This document shows, in pieces, positions 1 through 7,528 of a stretch of DNA of 19,827 nucleotides; the stretch's first letter is position 1; each line of letters begins with the position of its first letter. Origin of the DNA: Dunaliella salina (Eukaryota; Chlorophyta; Chlorophyceae; Chlamydomonadales; Dunaliellaceae); contig MU070324.1 in the NCBI GenBank assembly GCA_002284615.2, positions 28,601 through 48,427 on the forward strand, written 5' to 3'. Under the pieces are notes generated by a model. That model was not told the origin of the DNA, did no database searches, and was given only the letters and a program-made list of their open reading frames with translations. Position numbers and translations under genes: made by a program.

Positions 1-12
1 GCGCGCGCGCAC
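1..12. repeat. GC microsatellite at the window edge
   Basis: The window opens with five GC dinucleotides followed by AC. This is simple-sequence DNA with no sign of a gene. Confidence 0.7.
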
Positions 13-142
13 TCATGCATGTGTGATGCTGCAACTGTGAGGGACTGTGAGGGACAGTGTTGCCCGTAAGCTGGTCAAACTCTCACATCAACAACAGGCC
101 CACCAAGGAATCCGCACAAGTCACACCTTTGAGGTTTTGACT

Positions 143-197
143 CTGGGTATAATGGGTTGCCGAGCGTGCACCGGTCAACCCCTGCGATTATACCCAG
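143..197. repeat. Hairpin (inverted repeat) just before a candidate exon
   Basis: CTGGGTATAAT (143-153) is the exact reverse complement of ATTATACCCAG (187-197). Immediately inside it GGGTTG (154-159) pairs with CAACCC (176-181), leaving a bulge at 182-186 and a loop of about 16 bases. The stem totals 17 pairs. It lies ten bases upstream of a candidate 3' splice site at 207/208, so it could affect splicing or be a small fold-back repeat. The structure is read directly; the function is unknown. Confidence 0.6.
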
Positions 198-207
198 TCC
201 TGTTCAG

Positions 208-318
208 GANGCCAACGGGCTGGGTCCGGACGCGGCCATCCTTGGCTACGGGGACAGAGAGTGCCGACCAGTGCAGGCGCTTGCGACGACAGTCATCCGC
301 TTCCGCGTTGATGATCAT
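208..318 (+). CDS. Candidate internal exon, protein unrecognised
   Basis: This is a clean exon-like segment. It is preceded by a 3' splice site (CCTGTTCAG) and followed by a strong 5' splice site (CAT|GTAAGC). It is exactly 37 codons with no stop, phase 0 at both ends, with GC-rich third positions. The protein includes NGLGPDAAILGYGD and ends TTVIRFRVDDH, which reads as a folded domain rather than a chance ORF. The first codon contains an ambiguous base (Asp or Glu). I do not recognise the family. No partner exon is certain: the preceding one would lie off the window, and the following one should start in phase 0 downstream of 318. If real, the gene is on the opposite strand from the gene in the right half of the window. 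Confidence 0.45.
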
Positions 319-416
319 GTAAGCAGGGCCCCTCAGCCTCTTTCCCACTGACCTCACAGGCACGTCCTCCTGAGTTGAGGCTGCAGAAGGGGCAGAAATA
401 GAGCCTACCCCTACAC

Positions 417-1031
417 ATGTGTGCAGTTCCACTACGNACATTAATGAGAGTACTGGCATACAAGCTTGCAGCTAAGGANATATATCCTCAAGGCATTTCA
501 GAGTTTGAAGCTGTGACAAACAAAGAAAAAATCTGCTGCATGTTCCTTGCATACACAGTGCATCTGCATAGGCATTGCATTTGCAGAATTCTTCGAATCA
601 GAATGCATACGCTGCATGCAAGCGCTAACAAGCGTATGCATGCATGCAANGTACCCTTTGTGGATGGATGCTCCTGGTACCAACCGGTTTGCTACTGTTC
701 AGCCTCAAGCCTGCTGAAGGATGGTTGGAAGGAGCGGATGCTAGGCGTGCACCATTTCCTGGGGACCGGCTTGCTGGGGGTGAGGCAGTGGGAGGAGCTG
801 GGGGGCCTGCAGATAAGGACCTTGAGCCTCCCATGCTGCACCTACTTCACGCCAGACAGACCCAGATTTGCGGCAATGATCGACACAAGTATCGAATGCA
901 TAAGTTCGAATAGCATCAGGGCCAAATTCGGCGTTTTGCCTCGTGCCGATTGGGAAGCATACTGTGCAAAGGCACCAATACTCTTTTGTTCCACTGCTTC
1001 TCTTCCTACCTCTGGCCATACATGTATGTAA
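417..1031 (+). CDS. Unassigned ORF, possibly containing exon pieces
   Basis: A 204-codon open frame containing ambiguous bases at 437, 479 and 650. Its first half is low-quality sequence rich in His, Met and Cys and is probably not coding. The stretch around 700-830 looks more protein-like and has a possible 3' splice site (GTTCAG, ending about 709) and a possible 5' splice site (GGGG|GTGAGG, about 779). Two reading frames are open there, so the coding frame cannot be decided. No family is recognised. It could belong to the same + strand gene as the exon at 208-318, but the phases do not join simply. Confidence 0.15.
   Translation: MCAVPLXTLMRVLAYKLAAKXIYPQGISEFEAVTNKEKICCMFLAYTVHLHRHCICRILRIRMHTLHASANKRMHACXVPFVDGCSWYQPVCYCSASSLLKDGWKERMLGVHHFLGTGLLGVRQWEELGGLQIRTLSLPCCTYFTPDRPRFAAMIDTSIECISSNSIRAKFGVLPRADWEAYCAKAPILFCSTASLPTSGHTCM
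604..640. repeat. Short inverted repeat
   Basis: TGCATACGCT (604-613) is the exact reverse complement of AGCGTATGCA (631-640), with a 17-base loop. It sits in a stretch rich in TGCATGCA words, so partly simple-sequence origin is likely. Confidence 0.5.
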
Positions 1032-1204
1032 GTATTCTTTTGTGTGTTAACCCACCGTTGTGAGCAATCTTCAACAACCACCTTCCAACGAATAGGGAGT
1101 TATGACAAGTACAGAAACTGAAGAAAAGATTGTGCATATAATGTGTACACATACGTACAGAATGTGTTTTCCAAGACCATTACAATTGTGTTTTTTCATT
1201 ATAC

Positions 1205-1332
1205 TAGACTTGAGGCGCCTCCTCAAGATTTAAGGAGGCTGCCACCCTCCTTATCTTCAGAATCCAAGCTCAACCGCCTTAAATCTGATGAGGAGGCTCC
1301 TTAAATGCCGCCAACCTCCTTAAGGAGGGGGG
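1205..1332. repeat. Cluster of AGGAGG/CCTCCT inverted words
   Basis: At least five copies of AAGGAGG, GAGGAGG or their complements occur within about 125 bases. They include GCCTCCT...AGGAGGC with a short loop and a perfect 14-base palindrome CCTCCTTAAGGAGG at 1315-1328, followed by a G run. This looks like a decayed local inverted array. No gene is seen here. Confidence 0.45.
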
Positions 1333-1428
1333 GACTCGCGTAGGGCAGACTTATCGCTTCATCTTTGAGCTTATGGATTTCTTTCACCATACCGAGCAGC
1401 CAAACTTTCTGGCTGAAGGTTATGTCCC

Positions 1429-1453
1429 CTTGTAAACCTTGTAAACCTTGTAG
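1429..1453. repeat. 9-base tandem repeat
   Basis: CTTGTAAAC is repeated about 2.7 times. No coding frame is supported around it. Confidence 0.6.
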
Positions 1454-1946
1454 GCCAAACCGTAGCTGCACGACAAAATCGAATCCCCCCCCCAAAAATC
1501 AATGAAAATTTTCAATTTTAGTTCAAATGGAGGCACGGAATTGACATTTCAATTAAGATTTCGAATGGGTTCGATTGGCTGATGGCTGGCATTGATTTCT
1601 TGATTCGAATACACAATTCGAATCCTGCCGCTGTTATCCCTGCTGCTGCTAGAGAGCTGCTGCGGAGGTTATGCTAATGCTGATGCTGCAGCAAGCTGCG
1701 TGTGAGAACTAGAAGAGCTCTGCTCGAAAGTGATGTTACATGCGAAAGGGAATCACCAAAAACGAAGGGAATATACACCCATGAAGGAACGTGCATTCAG
1801 ACCATTCAGACCATTTTCAGCACTTGCCGTTTTCAGCCCCAAAAATAATTAAATTTCAATTAGAATAGAGTTCGAAAGCTTGGGAATAATTAATAAAAAG
1901 TTTCGAATTTTAGCTGTATAATTAATGAGTATTTGAACTGGTCGTG
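1454..1946. other. AT-rich stretch without a gene
   Basis: I see no supported ORF, exon or RNA gene. The segment is AT-rich with repeated TTCGAA/ATTCGAAT words (for example near 1560, 1604, 1616, 1872 and 1903) and a CTGCTG-rich patch near 1640-1690. It is probably old repeat-derived or intergenic DNA. Confidence 0.5.
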
Positions 1947-2080
1947 TAGCTACGGTAGTGTCAAAATCAGTGCTGTGCTTGACGCCGTAAAATAAAATTG
2001 ACACCGTATTAACGGTGCATTCTTGACGTTAACGTCAGATGACCGTACTTTACGGTGGGTCTTTTCCTAACGGTCTGAAA
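1947..2080. mobile_element. Left end of a MITE/fold-back element that hosts the nested retrotransposons
   Basis: The segment is rich in ACGGT/ACCGT and TGACG words. It contains AGTGCTGTGC followed by TTGACGCC, which reappears inverted near 8572-8592 as GGCGTCAGGGCACAGCACT. GCTAC followed by a TAGTGTCA-like word also has an inverted counterpart near 8600-8613. Removing the gypsy element and the 286-base TRIM, each with one target copy, leaves about 680 bases between these ends. That size and structure suit a non-autonomous DNA transposon or fold-back element. The inverted ends are imperfect, I found no convincing outer target duplication, and no transposase is present. Confidence 0.4.
2076..2080. 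repeat. Target-site duplication TGAAA, left copy
   Basis: The five bases before the left LTR are TGAAA. The same five bases (7773-7777) follow the right LTR. A 5-base duplication is typical of Ty3/gypsy integration and shows that the element ends are intact. Confidence 0.9.
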
Positions 2081-2322
2081 TGTAAGGTTGCCAGAGAAAG
2101 AGAACTGGGGGAACCGGATTTGAACCCGGCACTCGGCACTGAAAAGTGTCAGCTTTTCGTAAAGAACACTGATACCCCCGATTGTCTGAGCATGTACCTC
2201 TGATAGGTTTTCTTGGACTGATATACGTTCAGATACGTCTTCGTACGTGCTGATACGCGGATGCTGAACTATATCTGCTTTATACTGAAATTCTTCTGAT
2301 TTTTATGACCTGCGTCGTTACA
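2081..2322 (-). repeat. 3' LTR of the gypsy element
   Basis: A 242-base repeat bounded by TGTAA and TTACA on the + strand, matching 7529-7772 with roughly eleven substitutions and a 2-base indel. On the minus strand its distal part reads as a tRNA-like stretch with GGGTTCAAATCC and an acceptor-like TTCCCCCA (see the separate entry). Confidence 0.95.
2108..2181 (-). other. tRNA-like 74-base segment within the LTR
   Basis: On the minus strand the segment starts GGGGGTA and ends TTCCCCCA. It is tRNA-sized, with six of seven acceptor pairs possible and a T-arm-like CCGGGTTCAAATCCGG just before the 3' acceptor. An anticodon-like hairpin (CTGA/TCAG) lies in the middle. The D-arm is not canonical and the T-loop is one base off, so it is not a working tRNA gene as read. 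It may be tRNA-derived or supply a Pol III B-box. In the other LTR the 5' acceptor bases have decayed. Confidence 0.4.
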
Positions 2323-2337
2323 ATCGCTCCCCTCTGA
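2323..2337 (-). promoter_or_regulatory. Polypurine tract of the gypsy element
   Basis: On the minus strand AGAGGGGAGCGAT directly precedes the 3' LTR start TGTAACG. This is the expected place and composition for the plus-strand priming site of reverse transcription. Confidence 0.75.
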
Positions 2338-2380
2338 GAATGCATGTCCTCATGCATTTACCGGGAAGGTGGCTCAAGAC

Positions 2381-2468
2381 CGCGCGAGCGCCAGTACTCT
2401 CTGATGGCCTGTCCTCTATCAACACGCGCGAGCGCCAGTACTCTCTGATGGCCTGTCCTCTATCAACA
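2381..2468. repeat. 44-base tandem duplication
   Basis: A 44-base unit starting CGCGCGAGCGCCAG is repeated exactly at 2381-2424 and 2425-2468, between the end of pol and the polypurine tract. The perfect identity suggests a recent local duplication or an assembly effect. Confidence 0.9.
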
Positions 2469-2900
2469 AAGTCATCTTCAGGGATGCATCCCTGACATAT
2501 ATATATGTGTGTGTGTACTCATCTTCCACCTCTGGGAGGCCAACCCATTTGACCTTGTACTCGAATTTGACCTGGTTCCTGCGTACTGATACAGGACGGT
2601 GCTGAACAATCCTTTCCAGTTGCCAGATTGGAGTGCCACCAGTGTCATATGAGAGTAGCGGAGTAGAGTATATTGGCTCCTCGCCTTCACGGATGCGGTA
2701 GGCCTTGATTTGAGAAACATGGAACACATTGTGACAGAGCATATGCTCAGGCAGACTGAGCTTCACAGCAACAAGGCCAATCATTTTGATGACAGAGAAA
2801 GGACCCATCCATTTAGGCATGAGTTTCTGTCCTCGCCCCTGAGAGAAGTTCTGAGTACTGAGAAGCACAAGCTGATTTGGATGACATGTGATCTCTGGGC
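2440..2900 (-). pseudogene. Integrase C-terminus (GPY/F-like) and chromodomain of the gypsy pol
   Basis: The minus-strand frame contains PKWMGPFSVIKMIG and later HNVFHVSQIKAYR, which match the GPY/F module that follows the integrase core in gypsy elements. Then come TGGTPIWQLERIV and FEYKVKWVGL, the two best-conserved blocks of a chromodomain, which directs integration by binding modified chromatin. The expected aromatic W-E end of the domain is replaced by a TA/TG microsatellite (2497-2518), so the chromodomain is probably damaged at its C-terminus. Upstream in the same reading, an in-frame TAA (2975-2977) and a frameshift separate this piece from the integrase core. Confidence 0.85.
2497..2518. 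repeat. TA/TG microsatellite in the chromodomain coding end
   Basis: Alternating TATATATA then TGTGTGTG disrupts the expected last strand/helix of the chromodomain. It is read directly. Confidence 0.8.
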
Positions 2901-2964
2901 GGTTCTGGTTGTAGTAGGCCTGTTGTCAAAACCTGCACCGATTGGAGAGACTTTTTGGCACGAT

Positions 2965-3795
2965 TCAGAGTCTCTTACAAGTCTGCAACAAAGTCTGATG
3001 CAGCAAGTACATTTGGCTGCGTGTTGTGGTCAAGTTCTGAGGCAAATGGCATGCGCGATGTCTGCCATAATTGAAGAAGAACGGAGTGTTTGAGACTGAT
3101 GAGTGGAAAGAGTTGTCGCAAGCGAAGGCAGCTGCTGGTAAGTACGGGTCCCAATCATCCAGAGTGGGAGAAACAAATGTGCGGAGATAGCATTCAAGGA
3201 CTCTGATTGTCCTCTCAGTTTGGCCATCTGTCTGAGGATGGTAAGCCGTGCTCAGGATGGGAGTCTCTGGCTCTCCGTCTTCACACACAACATGCTGAAA
3301 GAAAATGTGTGCAGTTTCCTCTGCATCCACATTTGTGGTTGTGGGAACAAAGCGGACAAACTTGGTGAGGCGATCAACAATCACAGCAATGCAGTCATAC
3401 CCACGCGGAGTGACAGGCAGACCAGTGATGAAATCCACGGTGACATGCTGCCATGGGTATGCTGGAATAGGCAGAGGTTGCAACTGACCAGGAGGCCTCT
3501 GAGTACGAGACTTGGCCTTCTGGCATGCATCACATTTTGACACAAACTCTGTCACATCTGCGTGCACTGAGTGCCACCAGAAGTAGCGTGTCACCAATTC
3601 AAAGGTCTTTGCAACGCCCGGATGGCTTGCAAGTGGTATGTTGTGATTGACAAACAGAATGTGTTTACGGATTGAACTGATGTTGGGAACCACGCACAGC
3701 CTTTTCCCCCCGAAGTTTTTGTGGAAAAAAGCCACCTGAGTCTTTCTGATATTTTCTGATTGCATTCTGATCCTGAAAGTGCTCATCAAGCTCAT
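2965..3795 (-). pseudogene. Gypsy integrase core, one catalytic Asp deleted
   Basis: A 276-codon minus-strand frame. The N-terminal zinc domain is visible as H-x6-H (NHNIPLASHPG) and CDAC. The core starts at HVTVDFITGLP, which has the first catalytic Asp. STAYHPQTDGQTER contains the Glu of the D,D-35-E triad. In intact gypsy integrases about 25-30 residues including an SDRG-like block with the second Asp lie between the two. Here GEPET is joined almost directly to STAYHPQ (junction near 3253-3261), so that block is deleted without loss of frame. A frameshift near 3055 and a TAA at 2975-2977 separate the C-terminal part. The enzyme would join cDNA ends to host DNA; this copy cannot. Confidence 0.9.
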
Positions 3796-4300
3796 AGCCT
3801 TGCAGAATGGCTTTGTAGATGGTGTTGGCAGGGTTGCTGAAATTAAACAGAGTTGCTGAGTTCATTGCTGAGTGACGAGACAGAGGATCAGCAACATTGC
3901 CCCTGCCTGGGCGGTATACCCATTTGTAGTTGAAGCGGGAAAAGAAATTCAACCATCTTGCCTGCTTGCAATTGCGTAACAGAAGTGGCTGAGAGACCAG
4001 ATAGACCAGCGGATTATGGTCTGTAAGCAGAGTAATTTCTGGCCCTTCGAGATAGCAGCACCATTGCAAGAGTGCATCATGTTGAGCAAGCAGTTCTTGC
4101 TTACCTGTTGTGTAGTTCCTCTCAGCAGGAGAAAACTTGCGGCTGTAGTAGGCAAGTGGATGGCCTTCTTGAGCCAGAACAGCGCCAATACCGTTGATGG
4201 ATGCATCTGCAATGACTCATATGGCAGATCTGGATCAGGGAGTTTGAGAACAGGTGCTGAGATGAGTGCATGCTTTATGCGGCGGAAAGCATCTTCTTGT
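3690..4300 (-). pseudogene. Gypsy RNase H and tether region
   Basis: After a frameshift near 4220 the minus strand reads ADASINGIGAVLAQEGHPLAYYSRKFSP, given here as ADASINGIGAVL and YYSRKFSP, then TGKQELLA and LLTDHNPLVYL. These carry the Asp, Glu and Asp expected for the Ty3/gypsy RNase H, which removes the RNA strand of the RNA/DNA hybrid. The connecting part with YRPGRGNVADPLSRH is the normal link to integrase. An in-frame TAG (4303-4305) lies just before the domain, in a block reading FQWT-stop-KQEDAF. Unlike the other pol domains its catalytic residues appear intact. A frameshift around 3730 separates it from the integrase frame. Confidence 0.88.
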
Positions 4301-4302
4301 TT

Positions 4303-5154
4303 CTAAGTCCACTGAAAAGGAACATCTGCACAAGTCAAGTGGACAAGAGGTGCAACAATGGCCGCAAACCCTTGCACAAATCTGCGAAAGTAATTTGCAA
4401 GTCCAAGAAAAGAGCGGACCTGAGTGACATCGGCTGGAGTCTGCCATTCTTGGACAATTTTGATTTTCTTTGGGTCAACACAGAGGTCTTCTCCAAATGT
4501 CTTGTTCATGGTAGACTGAAAAGTGGCTGGTGCATTTGTCAGACCAAAGCAGAACTTCAAACTCATAATGTCCAAACGGCGTGCGGAAAGCTGTTTTTGG
4601 GACATCTTCAGGCGTGATGCGGATCTGATGGTAGCCTGATTGCAGGTCAATTGAAGAAAAAACCTTTGCCTTGGACAACTGATCAAAGAGGTCTTCCGCA
4701 CGTGGTAACGGATACCTATTGCGGATGTTCACTGCATTGAGAGCGCGGTAGCCTATGACCATGCGGGGTGTTATCCTTTGGATACAAAGAGAATGGGTGC
4801 ACCAAAAGGAGATGCAGATGGACGGATCCACCCTTTTTCCAATAGAACTGAAATTTGCCGCTTGGCTTCTTCAAGTTCCTTTGGGCTGAGCCTGTAAATA
4901 GGTTTGAAAGGTGGCCTGGCACCAGGTTCAATCGGAATGGTGTGGCCAACTCCTCTGTCAGGAGGCAGACTAGCAGGAATATTTGAGAATACATCTTTGC
5001 ATTTATCCAGAATTTCTCTGAGTTCATTCTCTGGAATGTGAGGTCTTTGGTGACGGACGACATGTCCGTCCCCCCTTCTGATTGATAAGTCTGAGCGCAA
5101 ACTGAGTTCATGCATTTCAATGGGTCTGAGGAGTGGAATTCTGGACGGATCCAC
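4303..5154 (-). pseudogene. Gypsy reverse transcriptase, frameshifted and lacking YxDD
   Basis: The RT is spread over three minus-strand frames. The first (to about 4786) has PIEPGARPPFKPIYRLSP and [20 protein letters not shown]. The second (about 4786-4553) has [28 protein letters not shown] (the first catalytic Asp) and [13 protein letters not shown]. The third (from about 4553) has [15 protein letters not shown] and, later, VRSFLGLANYFRRFV. The block that should follow, with the YxDD catalytic motif and roughly 70 residues up to the thumb, is absent: TFGEDLC is joined straight to [12 protein letters not shown] near 4478-4490. The enzyme would copy element RNA into DNA; this copy is inactive. 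Confidence 0.92.
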
Positions 5155-5159
5155 AACAA

Positions 5160-5480
5160 TGCAACATCAGCTCCATCATCAATGCAAGTATTGGCCTCTG
5201 ATGCGCCAATGACTGTGCTTGCAACATGAGCAAAAAGGTTGCTATCTGCGATGACTGCAGCCTTATGAAGCTTGGGTATGTTGCACTCGGAACTAGGTGC
5301 TTCAAACCTCTGACATTCAGTTCAAGCACCTTGGAGTCATAACACAGAGCAGCCCCATATTTGCTAAAAACAGTGTCTCATAGAATAAGGTCAAAAGTGG
5401 CAGTCTCACCTGATACGACGAATGCCTCAAAGCTGATGCGGGCATCCCTCACGCACCACCGCCCAGGATGCTCTGCCACC
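5160..5480 (-). pseudogene. Protease remnant and PR-RT linker
   Basis: The minus strand reads RISFEAFVVSGETATFDLIL, then a TGA (5378-5380), then DTVFSKYGAALCYDSKVLEL. This fits the C-terminal half of a gypsy aspartic protease, whose ILG block would be at the TGA. The expected D-S/T-G active-site motif should lie upstream but I do not see it in any frame between here and the gag tail. The N-terminal half therefore seems deleted. The protease would cleave the Gag-Pol polyprotein. The assignment rests on position and the ILG-like block, not on the catalytic motif. Confidence 0.55.
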
Positions 5481-5860
5481 ACCACGCGCACCCCCTCCTC
5501 GGCCAGCAGGAGTGGTAGAGGGTGGCTGGCTTCTGCCTCCCCTGCCGCAGCTAGAGGAGCCCCCACGGATGGAGCCGCCCCAGCCACGGGCAGAGTTGAT
5601 GCTTGGCTGATCTGAGTGGCCTCCTTTCTGGATTTTTGCTGGGGGCTGATCCTCCACAGCCATGCTTTGAGCAAAAGACAGACGAGAGAAAGAGCGAGGC
5701 GTGTTTTGCTGAATGACAATGTTGCGCCTCTCCTGACCAATAGCAAATTTTATCAGGGCTTCCACTGAGATGAAGTCCTGGCCTGACTGATCAACAATGC
5801 ACTGAGGTCTGAGTTGAGGTGATAGCCCAGCATGGAACCACCAGATGCGGTCATTTTCAT

Positions 5861-6289
5861 GCATCTCTGGAACATGCATGATCTGTTGCCTGAACAAGTT
5901 GGCATAATCTTGCACTGACATGTTGCCAACCATGCGGACCTGCCTGTTAAACAGAGCATCCCTGGCCTTGGCAGCCCGAGTACGCATCTCAGCTTGGAAG
6001 CGGTCCAGAAATGCCTGCTTGATCTCTGGCACCGTGCTGTTGGGGTTGGTTGCCGTGAAGTTGCTTAAAAACTCTCGTGCTTTCTGCAGCTTCACGGCAA
6101 ACAACCCCAACAGCACGGTGCCAGAGATCAAGCAGGCATTTCTGGACCGCTTCCAAGCTGAGGTGCGTACTCGGGCTGCCAAGGCCAGGGATGCTCTGTT
6201 TGACAGACAGGTCCGCATGGTTGGCAACATGTCAGTGCAAGATAATGCCAACTTGTTCAGGCAACAGATCGTGCATGTTCCAGAGATGC
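5861..6289. repeat. Inverted duplication within gag (about 200-base arms)
   Basis: Left arm 5861-6060 and right arm 6090-6289 are reverse complements with only a few mismatches, separated by a 29-base spacer. The same gag segment therefore appears in both orientations. Right after it, about 6287-6362 repeats 6019-6084 in direct orientation (CTGCTTGATCT... to ...CTCTCGTGCTTTCTG). A transcript through this region would fold into a long hairpin. It could be a replication-linked fold-back event or an assembly artefact. Confidence 0.92.
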
Positions 6290-6599
6290 CTGCTTGATCT
6301 TTGGCACTGTGCTGTTGGGGTTGGTTGCCGTGAAGTTACTTAAGAACTCTCGTGCTTTCTGCTCACTTTTGCAGCACTGCAGAAGCACCGCTGCATAGCG
6401 CGGAGGCTCTTGCTGGATGCTCAGAGCACGGTTTGCCAACAGGGCTGAGTCAAGCAAGGTCAGCATGGTCTCTGCATCCTTCTCCTTGCCTCCACACCAG
6501 ATGGGGAGAGGGCACAGCGGCATGGCACCCGTCTGAAGGTTGCTAGTGAGCATGGGTGGGGCGCCCTGATGGCCTTGCGCTGGCTGATACGCTGCCATT

Positions 6600-6740
6600 G
6601 CGGCCTGCTGCTGCTGGATTATTTGCTGCTACTGGGCGAGCTGCTGCTGTTGTGCTTGATATAGCTGCTGCATCTGTTGCTGCTGCTGAGATGCATGCTG
6701 CTGATCTGCAGCATTGCGAGCAGAAGTGTGTTGATGCTAC
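6600..6740 (-). repeat. CAG/CAA-rich poly-Gln tract in gag
   Basis: Runs of CAG, CAA and GCA codons on the minus strand encode a Gln/Ala-rich stretch. Two in-frame TAG codons occupy places where CAG would be expected. The tract continues beyond the nested TRIM at 7150-7200. Confidence 0.8.
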
Positions 6741-6745
6741 AGCTG
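6741..6745. repeat. Target-site duplication AGCTG of the nested TRIM, left copy
   Basis: AGCTG at 6741-6745 is repeated at 7149-7153, directly after the second terminal repeat. Removing the insert and one copy restores the gag reading frame, which supports a true insertion. Confidence 0.9.
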
Positions 6746-6822
6746 TGTAATAATCAATATACAAGGCCTACGAATGCCTTGTGTTACATCCCGGGCAATG
6801 CCTTTTCGCCGTGCACGTTACA

Positions 6823-6840
6823 TTGGCAGCGAAGCCAAGT
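6823..6840 (+). promoter_or_regulatory. Primer-binding-site candidate of the nested TRIM
   Basis: TTGGCAGCGAAGCC begins directly after the LTR. TGG pairs with the CCA end of a tRNA. The tRNA cannot be named from this window, and it differs from the gypsy primer site. Confidence 0.5.
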
Positions 6841-6910
6841 GTCCACTTGATCACGCATGCTATACATGCTTTGGCGTTCGTCGCCTTGGTGTTTCATCGC
6901 CTTTGTGGTC

Positions 6911-6928
6911 AGGGGTTCGAATCCTGGT
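6911..6928 (+). promoter_or_regulatory. tRNA T-arm/B-box-like motif in the TRIM interior
   Basis: AGGGGTTCGAATCCTGG forms a T-arm-like stem-loop and contains a perfect RNA polymerase III B-box (GGTTCGAATCC). No matching acceptor or anticodon arm is found upstream, so it is not a full tRNA. Confidence 0.5.
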
Positions 6929-7510
6929 ATGTGCAAACGGCAAGCAATTTGTCGCCTAAGTCCAGGTTTACTTGTTCCTCCTGGCAAAATACCGAAGAGC
7001 GCTAGTGAGCGGCTCAACATGCTGGAAGAGTGCTTAGCTTGCAAGGACGCAAGCTCATGAGGGTGGGGCGAGTGTAACAATCAATATATAAGGCCTTCAA
7101 ATGCCTTGTGTTACATCCCGGGCATGCCTTTTCGCCGTGCACGTTACAAGCTGCTGATGCTGCATCTGCTGCTGGGTCACAGCGTGCTGAGGATCTGGCA
7201 GGTGCACCACGTGGTGATGAGGCTGATCCATTTCTTCATCACCAGCAGGGAAGGGGTTGAGAGGATGCGAAGTCATCCTTGGGTGTTGCTCCTGATGCAA
7301 CCAAAGGACAACAAAGCGCCCTTGTCTACAGGTAGACTTGTGTGCAGATTTCTTCCTTTACTAAGCAGATTTAGCAGGAGGATTAGAGCAGAGCGCAAAG
7401 CCATGTTGCACAAAAGCAAACAACTGTACAGATGCGTACCGGTATGCCCAAAACAATATGATTGACACGCAGGCCAGATGATAGGCCTGCGCCTCCTTGT
7501 CTGCTCTGAA

Positions 7511-7528
7511 GGTTGAGCTCCACCAAAT
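7511..7528 (-). promoter_or_regulatory. Primer-binding site of the gypsy element
   Basis: On the minus strand, immediately inside the 5' LTR, the sequence is ATTTGGTGGAGCTCAACC. TGG matches the tRNA 3' CCA end. The core TTTGGTGGAGCT is identical to the primer site of the TRIM at 8131-8416. Confidence 0.75.

Larger units (their letters stand above)
6746..7148 (+). mobile_element. TRIM-type miniature LTR retrotransposon nested in gag
   Basis: A 403-base element with terminal direct repeats 6746-6822 (77 bases) and 7073-7148 (76 bases), about 93% identical, each bounded by TGTAA and TTACA. The 250-base interior has a primer-site-like TTGGCAGCGAAGCC right after the left repeat, a purine tract GAGGGTGGGGCGAG right before the right repeat, and no coding capacity. 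That makes it a TRIM, dependent on another element's enzymes. The right repeat has a TATATAAGG promoter-like word. The interior also carries a perfect B-box GGTTCGAATCC at 6914-6924. The AGCTG target duplication is exact. Confidence 0.88.
5427..7276 (-). pseudogene. Gypsy gag, interrupted by a TRIM and an inverted duplication
   Basis: Gag probably starts at the ATG at 7274-7276. Its N-terminus is rich in Gln and His. It is cut at 7148/6745 by the nested TRIM; ignoring that insertion, the frame continues into a poly-Gln tract (6745-6590) with in-frame TAG codons at 6737-6739 and 6629-6631. The Retrotrans_gag-like core has AREFLSNFTATNP, IKQAFLDRFQAE and YANLFRQQI (about 6370-5860) but is broken by the inverted duplication at 5861-6289. 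The tail is rich in RGG-like repeats (GRGG, GGARGGG). I see no CCHC zinc knuckle. Gag would form the particle and package RNA. Confidence 0.85.

Noticed and set aside
5920..6343. + strand open frames with gag-like sequence, as if a second gag gene ran on the + strand
   Set aside because: They are the inverted arm of the gag duplication; there is no start, no further pol and no LTR in that orientation.
6890..6935. Full tRNA gene at the TTCGAATCC motif in the nested TRIM
   Set aside because: Only the T-arm fits; no 5' acceptor complementary to TATGTGC and no anticodon arm were found upstream.
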